Positions 34,212-43,067 of a DNA stretch of 64,000 nt are shown here, piece by piece. The position numbers were made by a program, and so were the translations under genes. Every line of letters starts with the position of its first letter. The first letter of the stretch is position 1. This DNA is from Hyphomicrobium sp. Its GTDB lineage: Bacteria; Pseudomonadota; Alphaproteobacteria; Rhizobiales; Hyphomicrobiaceae. The stretch is from the NCBI GenBank assembly GCA_022843145.1, contig JALHOF010000019.1, forward strand, positions 1 to 64,000. Direction: 5' to 3'. The notes beneath the pieces were generated by a model, which was not told where the DNA came from, did not search any database, and saw only the letters and a list, made by a program, of their open reading frames with translations.

Positions 34212-34661
34212 ATGACGGAGCCAACCGCACCGCCCCTGCCACAGCATCTATCGTTGATCACACTCGGCGTTGCCGACGTTGCGGTGTCGCGCGCCTTCTA
34301 TGAAGGACTGGGCTTCAAGGCCGCGCCCGGCGCGGAGACCAGCGTCGCCTTCTTCGATATGAGCGGCACCATCCTCGCACTATTCGGCCGGGCGGCGCTG
34401 GCCGACGACGCCGGCGTCGCGGACGCGGAAACAGTCTTCCGCGGTGTCTCGTGCGCGTTCAATCTCGCGAGCGAAGCTGCCGTCGATGCGGCGTTTGCGT
34501 TCGTCGCGCGCCAGGGCGGGCGGATCGTCAAGCCGCCGCACAAGGTCTTCTGGGGCGGCTACTCGGGCTACTTCGCCGACCCCGATGGCCATTTGTGGGA
34601 GATCGCGCACAACCCATTCTGGCCGCTCGACGCGCACGGCCGCCCGCAACTGCCTAAGTGA
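34212..34661 (+). CDS. VOC-family protein (glyoxalase/bleomycin-resistance fold)
   Basis: 149-aa vicinal-oxygen-chelate protein: LSLITLGVADVAVSRAFYEG, LGFKAAPGAETSVAFFDMSG and WGGYSGYFADPDGHLWEIAH, the last being the strongest family signature with the metal-ligand Glu. No substrate can be named. Start 34212 has GGAGG 10 bp upstream; it begins 19 bp after the EndoU-like gene, possibly co-transcribed. Confidence 0.92.
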   Translation: MTEPTAPPLPQHLSLITLGVADVAVSRAFYEGLGFKAAPGAETSVAFFDMSGTILALFGRAALADDAGVADAETVFRGVSCAFNLASEAAVDAAFAFVARQGGRIVKPPHKVFWGGYSGYFADPDGHLWEIAHNPFWPLDAHGRPQLPK

Positions 34662-34680
34662 ACGGCCAGCGCTGCTGCCG

Positions 34681-35088
34681 CTATTTCCGCGACAACGACA
34701 ACGAGCCAGATCCCCGCGCGCTGCTGAGCGTCACGGTTTGCGTCGCGCCTGACACGACAACGCGGACTCGCCCGGAGACGTCGAACTCGGGGTTGTACAA
34801 ATCACCGACGAAGCGGTTGGCGGCCACGCGCGATACGGTGCCGGTCTGGGTGAGCTTGACCGAGGGGCTCGCGCACACGGCCGAAACGCCGAACACGTCG
34901 GGTGTCTCCCGGCTGTAGCGGACGCGGCAGCTCACGCGCTCGCGCTTCCCGGACGTGACCTCGGCGTACCCGCTGCCCGTCCACAATCCCTCGATCGAGA
35001 CCGCTTGGGCGACCGCGCCGCCCGAAGCCATGAGGCAAATGCTGGCAGCGGCTGCCGCGCGCAGCCGAACCATTCGACGATCCGACAT
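34681..35088 (-). CDS. Secreted beta-rich protein of unknown function
   Basis: 135-aa exported protein with signal peptide RLRAAAAASICLMASGGAVA, cleavage near AQA. The mature domain starts IEGLWTGSGYAEVTSGKRER, with two Cys (SCRVRY, SAVCAS) that may form a disulfide, followed by repeated beta strands ending SGSLSLSRK. Resembles small lipocalin-like exported proteins of Rhizobiales; function unknown. Confidence 0.78.
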   Translation of the reverse strand: MSDRRMVRLRAAAAASICLMASGGAVAQAVSIEGLWTGSGYAEVTSGKRERVSCRVRYSRETPDVFGVSAVCASPSVKLTQTGTVSRVAANRFVGDLYNPEFDVSGRVRVVVSGATQTVTLSSARGSGSLSLSRK

Positions 35089-35262
35089 GACGATGTAGCC
35101 TCCCGTTTAGCCTGGCAGCGCACGCCAGCATTCACCCACAAGTGTGCGGCACGGCCTTGAGGCGTGTCAAATTTCGCGATCGCCACAGGCGTATACTTCC
35201 TCGTTCGCGCCTTCGCACGACGCAGCCCAAGCCGGGCCCAGATGCTGCCAAGGGAGGGGACG

Positions 35263-35541
35263 ATGATCACACTCGACGACTGTCTGGCCTTCTGTGGCCT
35301 GACCGAGGACGAGGTGCAGGCCATCGCCGAGCACGAGCACATTCCGGAGATCGCGGCGGCTGGCCTCGCGAACTATCTGCTCTGCAGCGATCACGGCGTC
35401 GAATGCATCCGCGACATGATCGTCGACGATCTCGTCGCGGCGCAGCGGCGCGACGATACGCAACGCGCGCGGGAACTCGTCATGGTCCTCCGCCATTTCC
35501 TGGCGAACCATCCAGAAAGCGGGCGCGCCGGCACGGACTGA
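35263..35541 (+). CDS. Conserved 92-aa acidic protein
   Basis: Short helical protein beginning ITLDDCLAFCGLTEDEVQAI and continuing AEHEHIPEIAAAGLANYLLC; the C-terminal half has paired charged helices (RRDDTQRARELVMVLRHFLA). The start at 35263 is decided by an excellent ribosome site (AGGGAGGGGA) 3 nt upstream. I know similar short proteins in Bradyrhizobium-like genomes but no function. Cytoplasmic. Confidence 0.78.
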   Translation: MITLDDCLAFCGLTEDEVQAIAEHEHIPEIAAAGLANYLLCSDHGVECIRDMIVDDLVAAQRRDDTQRARELVMVLRHFLANHPESGRAGTD

Positions 35542-35999
35542 GCGCTACACGGCGGACAACATTCCACCGCGATACGTCCGCGACACGCTACGTTCGGTAC
35601 AAAGGCCGCCGCTGTCGCTAGAAATAGGGGCGTGGAGAACCGCTCGACCGTTCCGCCCGCCGGGGAGGTGGGGCCAGTTTGGTTCGTCCGAACGGTCTCC
35701 ACACCTGAGCTACGCGCGAGCCCCCTTCCGGGATGCAGTGAGGCGTTGCATTGTTTTCAACGGCCTCGGGATTTGCCGCCGAAATCGTCTCCAGCATTGC
35801 GGGTCGTCCGGCATTTGCTCGTAATGCTCAATCCGACTGTGTCTGAGCGCCCACAGATGTATTGCGCGCAAGTTGAATGCGCGCATTCGAAGTCGACCGT
35901 CGCCGGACAAGCCGCTACGTTGAAATCTGCTAGGGGAGGTGAAACCTGGGGAGGTCGCTGCCTGGCTCCAAAGTCATTCGATTTTTTGGAGACAACCCT
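35542..35999. other. Intergenic region upstream of the outer-membrane barrel gene
   Basis: About 460 bp without a convincing gene or tRNA. It presumably holds the promoter of the barrel gene (AT-rich near 35,980, ribosome site GGAGA at 35,988). The frame at 35632-36042 has no family resemblance and overlaps the next gene. Confidence 0.5.
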
Positions 36000-36872
36000 A
36001 TGCGATCTCTATTGGCGATGGCCATCTTCGGCCTTGCTGTGACGCCCGTTGCGGCGGCCGACCTCTACGGCGGCCCGTCTCGTCGCAGCATCAAGGACGA
36101 ACCTTACACCGCGCATCGGCCGCACGTCTGGACCGGTGCCTACTTTGGCGTGCATGCCGGCTTCACCTCGACGAGCAGCGACAGCGCGCGCTTCGTCTTC
36201 GATACCGATCTCGATGGACAATATGACGACACCGTCGGCGCCCCAGGCAATGCGTTCTCGCCGGGCTTCTGCGGCGGCGCGACCAACAGCGCCCTGCCCG
36301 CCAATGGTTGCGGTGACGACGAGGACAGCCTCGATTTCGGTATCCGCGTCGGCTACGACCGCCAGTATGGGCAGTTCGTGTTTGGCGGCCTGATCGAAGT
36401 CAATCACGTCGACATCAGCGACTCCACGACGGCCTTCAGCACCACGCCTGCCTTCTACACCTTCACCCGCGAGGTCGAGTGGTCTGCGTCGATGCGGCTG
36501 CGCGCCGGCCTCGCCATGGACCGCCTCCTGATCTACGCAACCGGCGGCGCGACCTACAGCGATTTCGACGAGACCTTCCGCACGTCGAACGCGTTCAACA
36601 ACTTCACGCTGCGCAATCGCGACGGCTCGTGGGGCTATGTCATCGGCGGTGGCGCCGAATACATGATCATGCCGAACATCAGCCTCGGCCTCGAATACCT
36701 CTATACCGACTTCGGAAGCTCGAACTTCACCGCCCGCGCTGGACGCCGAGCATCAGACAACGCCGGCAACGTCTTCAATGCGGTCAATCCCGTCGGCACC
36801 GACATGCGCCGGACCGATGATGCATTGGAACTGCACAGTGTCCGCGCGACGTTGACCTACCGCTTCAATTGA
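36000..36872 (+). CDS. Outer-membrane beta-barrel protein (Omp25/RopB-like)
   Basis: 290-aa outer-membrane protein: signal peptide (LLAMAIFGLAVTPVAAADLY), then HVWTGAYFGVHAGFTSTSSD and alternating amphipathic strands (GIRVGYDRQYGQFVFGGLIE, GSWGYVIGGGAEYMIMPNIS, GLEYLYTDFGS), ending in the BAM signal LHSVRATLTYRFN with C-terminal aromatic. Eight-stranded porin-like barrels of this type are abundant in Rhizobiales. Start at 36000 with GGAGA upstream. Confidence 0.92.
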   Translation: MRSLLAMAIFGLAVTPVAAADLYGGPSRRSIKDEPYTAHRPHVWTGAYFGVHAGFTSTSSDSARFVFDTDLDGQYDDTVGAPGNAFSPGFCGGATNSALPANGCGDDEDSLDFGIRVGYDRQYGQFVFGGLIEVNHVDISDSTTAFSTTPAFYTFTREVEWSASMRLRAGLAMDRLLIYATGGATYSDFDETFRTSNAFNNFTLRNRDGSWGYVIGGGAEYMIMPNISLGLEYLYTDFGSSNFTARAGRRASDNAGNVFNAVNPVGTDMRRTDDALELHSVRATLTYRFN

Positions 36873-36957
36873 CGGCGGCGCAGCAGCCACTTGTTCCCCG
36901 ACCGTCAGCGGCCAGCTTCGTCCCCCGAGGCTGGCCGCGCGACGTTCGAGTTCTCGT

Positions 36958-38109
36958 TCACGGCTGTCCCCAATGCTTGGCGACGGCGGTCGACAGCGCA
37001 CCCGAGACGACGCACGGAATACCGAGCGCGACCTGACCTGCGACGCTGGCGGCGACGCACGCCAGCCCGATGACGGTGGGGGCCGCGCCGACGGCGGTGG
37101 TCCATGTGGTCGGCTTGCTGGCGGGCGCACGGCGGCGGGCGTCGTCGATGGCGGCCAGTGCGTCACGGCGCAGCTTCGACACCTCGAAGCTCTCTGCAGC
37201 GACCACCACCTCGCGCAACTCCTTGACGATTTCCTTCGACTTTCCGGCACCCGCTTCCCGAAGCCAATCGAGCAGCGCCTTGTCGCGCATGGCATTCGAT
37301 GCGAGCGTCCATTTGGCCATGCTGCCGATGGTCAGCTTCTCGGCGTCCGACTTGTCGCCGGCCCATGCCAGCGCCGCCACGATGCGCTCGACTGGCTGGT
37401 ACGACCCCGTTGCGAAATGATAGCCCCACAGCGCGTCGATCGGCGCGGGGCCGGTTTCCAGCGCGACCGTCTCCAGCGTCTCGGGTTTGACGTAGAGCTG
37501 GGTGTCAATCTGTTTGCGGCGCGCGGGCATTCGTTCGACGAACTTCACGAGAAGCCCGCGCCAGTCTTCGAGGCCCGAATACGCGATGGCTTTGATGATC
37601 AGGCCCTGTTCCTCCGGCGGACGCGGGAACATCTTGGCGACGAGCTCCTCGGCCAGCGCCGGGTTCGATCCCAGCACGCCGGCAACGAAGCCGACGTAGA
37701 GGCCGGCGCTGTCCATGTCGCGCAGGAGGCCGAGGCGGCTCATTGCAGCGACCGCCTGCGGCAGGCGCTTCGGCTCCGGATTCTCGCGATAGCCGTTGAT
37801 CCAGCCCAAGAGTTGCTCGGACTTTTCGAATTCGGGGTACGACGCTTCTGCCGCGGTTGCCGCCGCACCCACTGGCTTTGCCGGGCGCTTGCCCGCCGCA
37901 CGCTTTGCCTTGGGTGCAACAGTAGCCGGGGCGGACACCGACGGAGCACCGAGCGCCGCGGGCGGCGCCGTCGGCTTGACCGTCAGCACATGCACAGGCC
38001 TGCCGGCGAATTGTTCAGCTGCATACGCCGGCACTGACGCGGTGAGCATCATCAAACCGGCCGGCAGTGCGACGGCGTGCGTCCAACGGTGACGGACGAG
38101 GGCCCGCAT
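36958..38109 (-). CDS. Exported protein of unknown function
   Basis: 383-aa protein with a signal peptide (HAVALPAGLMMLTASVPAYA). After an Ala/Pro/Lys-rich linker (about residues 45-85), it continues as a long helical domain (FEKSEQLLGWINGYRENPEP, LYVGFVAGVLGSNPALAEEL, FVERMPARRKQIDTQLYVKP) and ends with a hydrophobic pair (VIGLACVAASVAGQVALGIP, then VSGALSTAVAKHW), perhaps a membrane anchor. GGAGG precedes the ATG at 38109; the frame upstream is unsupported. I recognise no family. Confidence 0.75.
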   Translation of the reverse strand: MRALVRHRWTHAVALPAGLMMLTASVPAYAAEQFAGRPVHVLTVKPTAPPAALGAPSVSAPATVAPKAKRAAGKRPAKPVGAAATAAEASYPEFEKSEQLLGWINGYRENPEPKRLPQAVAAMSRLGLLRDMDSAGLYVGFVAGVLGSNPALAEELVAKMFPRPPEEQGLIIKAIAYSGLEDWRGLLVKFVERMPARRKQIDTQLYVKPETLETVALETGPAPIDALWGYHFATGSYQPVERIVAALAWAGDKSDAEKLTIGSMAKWTLASNAMRDKALLDWLREAGAGKSKEIVKELREVVVAAESFEVSKLRRDALAAIDDARRRAPASKPTTWTTAVGAAPTVIGLACVAASVAGQVALGIPCVVSGALSTAVAKHWGQP

Positions 38110-38302
38110 GGCGACCTCCGAGGCTCGAACGATGGCGTGGTGAAGCCGAGAAAGCCTGTGAAGTCGGGCCATTGTGGGGCGAAGTCCACGAGACCTTGCG
38201 CAAGGCAGTGCCCAGGAGCGCTGACCATGCGCGTTGACGCTCGCATCTGCGGCCGATAGATAGGGGAGCGTCCTTCGATGGGCCGCGACAACATGGAGTG
38301 GC

Positions 38303-39628
38303 TTGGACGCGAACACGTCGGCCGCAAACGATGTGATCGACCTTCTGATTGTCTTCTCGCTTATCCTCCTCAATGGACTTTTCGCCTTGTCGGAGCTGGC
38401 GGTCGTCTCCGCGCGGCGTCCCCGATTGAAGGCCATGGCCGCCGCCGGCCGGCCCGGAGCGGATAGCGCATTGGCCCTCTCCGCCGACCCCGGCCGCTTC
38501 CTGTCCGCGGTTCAGATCGGCATCACGCTGATCGGCATCATCAACGGCGCCTATTCCGGCGAAACGTTCGGCGAGTACGCCTCGACTTGGCTCGAAAGCG
38601 CCGGGTTCTCCAAAGCCGTCGCCGCGCCGCTCGGCTATGGCCTCGTGATCGTCGTCATCACCTACCTGTCGGTCATCATCGGCGAGCTTGTCCCCAAAAG
38701 CCTCGCGCTGCGCAACGCCGAGGGCATCGCCTGCAGCGTCGCGCCGATCATGGTGGTCCTGTCGAAGGTCGCGGCCCCCGCCATCTGGCTGCTCGACGCC
38801 TCTACGCGCTTCGTCTTCCGTCTATTCGGACAATCCACCGAAAGCGCGAACCGTGTCACCGACGAGGAAATCCGCACCATCATCGTCGAAGCTGAACATG
38901 CCGGCGTGCTGGAGAGCGGCGAGCGCGAGATGATCGCGGGCGTGATGCGCCTCGCCGACCGCGCCGTGATCGGCCTCATGACGCCACGCACCGACGTCGA
39001 CTGGATCGACATCACCGCATCCGACGAGGTCATCAAGGAGCGGCTGATTTCGACGCCGCACTCGCGCCTGCCGGTCGGGGAGGGCTCGTCGGACCAGATG
39101 ATCGGCGTCGTGCAGACGCGCGAATTGCTCGCCGACATTCTCAAGGGCCAGCCGTTCGACGTGCGCCGTCACATCCGCACGGCCCCCATCATCCCCGAAA
39201 CCACTGACGCCCTCGACGTTCTCGGCCTCCTGCGCGAGGCGGAAGTGCCGATGGCGCTGATCCACGACGAATACGGACATTTCGAGGGACTGGTCACGCC
39301 GGCCGACATTCTCGAAGCGATAGCGGGCGTGTTCCGATCCGACAGCGTCGGTGACACGGCTTACGCGGTCGAGCGCGACGACGGCTCCTGGCTATTGTCC
39401 GGCGCAATGCCGGTCGACGAGATGGCCGAACGCATCGGCATCGTGCTGCCCGAGAACCGCGGTTACGAAACCGTCGCCGGATTCGTGCTCGCGCATTTCC
39501 AGCATCTGCCCGCCACCGGCGAGCACGTCACGGCCAATGGCTGGCGCTTCGAGGTCGTCGATCTCGACGGCCGCCGCATCGACAAGATCCTCGCCATGCG
39601 CAACAAGCCCACACGGCGAGTCGCCTGA
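38303..39628 (+). CDS. Hemolysin-like CBS-domain membrane protein (CorC/TlyC type)
   Basis: 441-aa protein with the order DUF21 membrane domain (LLNGLFALSELAVVSARRPR, TYLSVIIGELVPKSLALRNA), two CBS domains (VIGLMTPRTDVDWIDIT; MALIHDEYGHFEGLVTPADI) and a C-terminal CorC_HlyC domain (GFVLAHFQHLPATGEHVTAN). Family members are linked to Mg2+/Co2+ efflux rather than true hemolysis. The start is a TTG at 38303 preceded by GGAGTGG; no in-frame ATG precedes the conserved sequence. Confidence 0.93.
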   Translation: MDANTSAANDVIDLLIVFSLILLNGLFALSELAVVSARRPRLKAMAAAGRPGADSALALSADPGRFLSAVQIGITLIGIINGAYSGETFGEYASTWLESAGFSKAVAAPLGYGLVIVVITYLSVIIGELVPKSLALRNAEGIACSVAPIMVVLSKVAAPAIWLLDASTRFVFRLFGQSTESANRVTDEEIRTIIVEAEHAGVLESGEREMIAGVMRLADRAVIGLMTPRTDVDWIDITASDEVIKERLISTPHSRLPVGEGSSDQMIGVVQTRELLADILKGQPFDVRRHIRTAPIIPETTDALDVLGLLREAEVPMALIHDEYGHFEGLVTPADILEAIAGVFRSDSVGDTAYAVERDDGSWLLSGAMPVDEMAERIGIVLPENRGYETVAGFVLAHFQHLPATGEHVTANGWRFEVVDLDGRRIDKILAMRNKPTRRVA

Positions 39629-39868
39629 ATAGAGGTTTTGGGATCGCGTTCGCCCCACCGATCTGCCGTTTACGGCAAGTATGGCTGATTTACATCAATC
39701 GAATAAAAACGCGGCCCTGCGGCTCGGCGAAAAGTTGACCGAGTAAATCAAGAATGCATGATGACGGCGCGCTCATCAGGCAGCCACGTTCCGTCGACCC
39801 AGCCACCCAAATGATGCGCCGATGCGCCGCCATTTCGCGGCCTTCGAACATTCATTTGGGGACAAGTC

Positions 39869-42406
39869 ATGGCTGGTAGTAAGCGACCCGCATCGCTTCG
39901 GCGGAGCGTTGCCGAATTCTCATACGTGAAGATGCGTGACGAGCGGGCGCATGTCAGCGCCATTGCTCTCGCGTGCTTTGCAGCTTCGGTCGCGGGACCA
40001 GTCTCGGCACAAACCTCTACGCCGGGCTCGTCAGGCACGCCTTCTCAGTTGCCGCCCATCAAGGTCGAGACGACGGCGCAGCCGCCGAAGCCCAAGGCCG
40101 CGCCGAAGCAGGCCGCCAAGCCCGCGCCCGCGAAGAAGTCTTCCGCCCCTGTCGCAAAGGCACCGCCGCCCGTCTCGCCGCCCGAGCCCGCGCAAGTCGA
40201 GCCGGCGCCCGGAACCTCGACGGTCGGCACGGCTGCGCCCGACGCTTACAAGGTCGACGCACTTTCGTCGTCGAGCAATTTCCCGCAGCCGATCCTCGAC
40301 ACGCCCCGCTCGGTCCAGGTCATCACCGACGCCGTAATCAAGGAGCAGGCTGCGCAAAGCTTCGTCGACGTGCTGCGCAACGTCCCCGGCATCACCCTGC
40401 AGGCCGGCGAGGGCAATCCGCCGGGCGGCAACCAGCTCAAGATCCGCGGCTTCTCGGCGACCAACAACCTCTACGTCGATGGCCTGCGCGATCCGGCATT
40501 CTTCTTCCGCGACACCTTCAATACCGAGGGCGTCGAGATCGTGAAGGGGCCGGGCTCGCCGGAGTTCGGCCAGGGCTCGACGGGCGGTGCGATCAACTTC
40601 ATCTCGAAGCAAGCCAAGGCGGCGAGCTTCGCCGAAGTCGAAGCGTCCGCGGGCTATGGCATCGACGCGGAGAAGCCGACCAAGCGGCTCGCCATCGACG
40701 TCAACCAGAAGCTCGTCGGCATCGACGGCGCGGTGCGCCTCAACGCGCTCGCCCATGACGGCGGCGTCGCGGGACGCGATCAAGTCGAGCAGCAGCGGCT
40801 CGGCTTCGCACCGACCATCACGCTCGGGCTGACCGGGCCGACCACTGCGACGCTCGGCTACCAGTACTACAGCCTCGAGGGCCTCCCCGACGCCGGCATC
40901 CCGCTCATTCGCAATGCCAATCAGCCGGGCCTGACCGGGCGGCCGGCGCCCGTCGACTACTCCAACTGGTACGGCTATCTGAACCGCGACTATCTGGACC
41001 AGGAGCAGCACATGCTCACTGGTTCGGTCGCGCACAAGTTCTCGGATTCGTTCAAGGTCGAGAGCAAGATGCGGTTCAGCCGAACGGAGAACGACGCACT
41101 GGCCTCGTCGCCGCGCCTCCGGAATGCTGCCTGCGCCGGTGATCCCCCGGCCAACGCGACACTCGCCCAACTCTCGATCTGCTCGCAGACCAAGCCGCGC
41201 GATCAGGTGGACGAGGTGTTCGTCAGCCAGACCGATGCAACGTCGAGGTTCAACACCTTCGGCGCTCGCCACACCGTCGTCGTCGGCGTCGAGTTCGCCC
41301 GCGAGCAGGCCGAGAACAGGCGCCGGCTCGACACGTTCGGACCACGTCTGACAGGGGTAGGCGATCCGTTTGGTGCCCCGGACAACTCCGTGATCGCAAC
41401 CCAGGCCGCCTACAATGGCACACGCGCGCGGATCGAGAACGATACCAACGCGATCTACCTCCGCGACTCGATCAAGCTTGGCGAACAGTGGATCGTCAGC
41501 GGCGGCGTGCGCTTCGATCATGTCGAAACGACGGTGCAGGGCTTCTCCGATCTCGGCGTGCCGTACGGTACGAACCTCGTCAACGGCCAGAGCAGCTTGA
41601 GCGGCGAGCGCACCGACAACGAGTGGAGCTGGAATGCGGGCATCGTCTACAAGCCGGTGCCGTGGGGCAGCGTCTACGCGAGCTATGGCACGTCGTTCGA
41701 GGCGGTCGGTTCGCTGGGCGCGGCGGAAGCGGGCAACTATCAGCTCGCTGGCGGCAACAACAACGGGCCGGTCGAGATCGGCTTCTTCGTCGATCCGCAG
41801 CGCAACGAGACCTATGAGCTCGGTACCAAGTGGGATCTGCTCGGCAACCGCCTCTCGGTCAACAGCGCGATCTTCCGCATTAACCGCGAGAACGTTCGCA
41901 ACATCAGCTCTTCGGGTGTCCCGGCGTTGATCGACGGCGCGCAGCGGGTGGACGGCCTCGAGATCGGACTTAACGGCAGTCTCACTCCGGCCTGGCGACT
42001 CTTCGCTGGCTACACCTATCTCGACGGCGAGGTCACCAAGGGTGCGCCGGCACGCATTGGTCAGAAGATCGACAATGTACCCGAGCACTCGTTCAGTCTA
42101 TGGACCGCCTACCGGTTGAGCTTCGGACTGGAGCTTGCGGCGGGCGCCACCTACGTCGGCGAACGCACGACATTCGGCGTGACCACGCCCGCGGCAGGCG
42201 ATCAGCCGGTCACCGTCGACGGCTACTGGCGCTTCGATGCCGCGGCGACAATGCCGCTCGACGAAACCTGGGCCGTGCAGCTCAATCTGCGCAACCTCGG
42301 CAACGAGCGGTACATCGAATCGCTCCAGTCCGGCGGCGGCCAGGGAGTTCCAGGCGAAGCGTTCTCGGCCATGCTGACCCTGCGCGCGCGCTTCGACACC
42401 AACTGA
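39869..42406 (+). CDS. TonB-dependent siderophore receptor
   Basis: 845-aa outer-membrane receptor. A signal segment (AIALACFAASVAGPVSAQ) is followed by a Pro/Ala/Lys-rich linker (about 65-115), then the plug (PRSVQVITDAVIKEQAAQSF, IRGFSATNNLYVDGLRDPAF, EIVKGPGSPEFGQGSTGGAI) and a 22-strand barrel ending FSAMLTLRARFDTN. Plug and barrel resemble catecholate receptors such as Fiu. There is no STN signalling domain. Start 39869 with GGGGA upstream. No exporter or periplasmic binding gene adjoins it; iron regulation is expected but no Irr/Fur box was recognised. Confidence 0.94.
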   Translation: MAGSKRPASLRRSVAEFSYVKMRDERAHVSAIALACFAASVAGPVSAQTSTPGSSGTPSQLPPIKVETTAQPPKPKAAPKQAAKPAPAKKSSAPVAKAPPPVSPPEPAQVEPAPGTSTVGTAAPDAYKVDALSSSSNFPQPILDTPRSVQVITDAVIKEQAAQSFVDVLRNVPGITLQAGEGNPPGGNQLKIRGFSATNNLYVDGLRDPAFFFRDTFNTEGVEIVKGPGSPEFGQGSTGGAINFISKQAKAASFAEVEASAGYGIDAEKPTKRLAIDVNQKLVGIDGAVRLNALAHDGGVAGRDQVEQQRLGFAPTITLGLTGPTTATLGYQYYSLEGLPDAGIPLIRNANQPGLTGRPAPVDYSNWYGYLNRDYLDQEQHMLTGSVAHKFSDSFKVESKMRFSRTENDALASSPRLRNAACAGDPPANATLAQLSICSQTKPRDQVDEVFVSQTDATSRFNTFGARHTVVVGVEFAREQAENRRRLDTFGPRLTGVGDPFGAPDNSVIATQAAYNGTRARIENDTNAIYLRDSIKLGEQWIVSGGVRFDHVETTVQGFSDLGVPYGTNLVNGQSSLSGERTDNEWSWNAGIVYKPVPWGSVYASYGTSFEAVGSLGAAEAGNYQLAGGNNNGPVEIGFFVDPQRNETYELGTKWDLLGNRLSVNSAIFRINRENVRNISSSGVPALIDGAQRVDGLEIGLNGSLTPAWRLFAGYTYLDGEVTKGAPARIGQKIDNVPEHSFSLWTAYRLSFGLELAAGATYVGERTTFGVTTPAAGDQPVTVDGYWRFDAAATMPLDETWAVQLNLRNLGNERYIESLQSGGGQGVPGEAFSAMLTLRARFDTN

Positions 42407-42440
42407 GATCTTTACCCGCTCGACGCGGCGAACAGTCCCT

Positions 42441-42502
42441 GCGGCATGTCCCCCATGCCGCAAACTTCAGACCCGCAGCCCTCGGGGATTGCGGGTCCTT
42501 TT
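42441..42502 (+). terminator. Tandem hairpins ending the TonB receptor transcript
   Basis: First hairpin GCGGCATG-tcccc-CATGCCGC (42441-42461), then a terminator GACCCGCA/TGCGGGTC (42470-42497) followed by CTTTT. Both lie within 100 bp of the receptor stop. Confidence 0.8.
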
Positions 42503-42518
42503 CGTTGCCGACGGACGC

Positions 42519-42875
42519 TCAGCCGTGCGGGCGACGATCGGTCTGCCAAAGCTCGAGCGCGGCGAGCAGCATGACGAGTACGCCGGCGGCGGCGTGCCAG
42601 ACGCGAAGTGCGCCGCCATAGCCGAGTACGGCGGGTGAAATCGCGATCCAGGCCCCAGCCGCGAGTAGGGCGTACTCCGCCCAGCGCCGCGTCGATACCA
42701 GATCGATCTCCGCCATCAGAAGGATCACCAGACCGGCGACGGCGGCATTGACCACGGCCGCGCGATGGGCCGTCTCGTCGAGGATCCACGGCGCCAGCGC
42801 GATGGACAAGGCGAGCACGATGCCGAGCCAGTCCTGCCAAGTGCGGTGGGTCGAAAGCAGCTTCCGTTCGGTCAT
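42519..42875 (-). CDS. SPW-repeat membrane protein
   Basis: 118-aa protein with four membrane segments arranged as two SPW repeats: WQDWLGIVLALSIALAPWIL and AYALLAAGAWIAISP-type second copy (segments LLAAGAWIAISPAVLGYGGA and WHAAAGVLVMLLAALELWQT). The SPW motif appears as APW in copy one and ISP in copy two, so it is degenerate. Start 42875 with GGGGA upstream. Function unknown for the family. Confidence 0.85.
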   Translation of the reverse strand: MTERKLLSTHRTWQDWLGIVLALSIALAPWILDETAHRAAVVNAAVAGLVILLMAEIDLVSTRRWAEYALLAAGAWIAISPAVLGYGGALRVWHAAAGVLVMLLAALELWQTDRRPHG

Positions 42876-43067
42876 GGCAAGTCCCCGTTGGTGGGTTGCC
42901 ACGAAAGAGTGTCACATCGCGCGGGCCCCGTCCAAGGTCGCGGTTGGGTTCGAAATGACCAGCGTCAGCGGGGCGGACGCGCTCTGCCATTGGCCGCCGC
43001 GCACAAGCCGCGTATGAGAGGGCGGCCCGGCCAGTCGAGATCCAGGGCGGGAGCGGGAAGAACGAGG

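Noticed and set aside
35640-35720. tRNA-like sequence (TGGTTCGTCCGAACGG)
   Set aside because: No acceptor stem or anticodon arm could be formed.
40031-42088. 685-codon minus-strand ORF opposite the TonB receptor
   Set aside because: Antisense shadow; composition is biased and the receptor frame is clearly coding.
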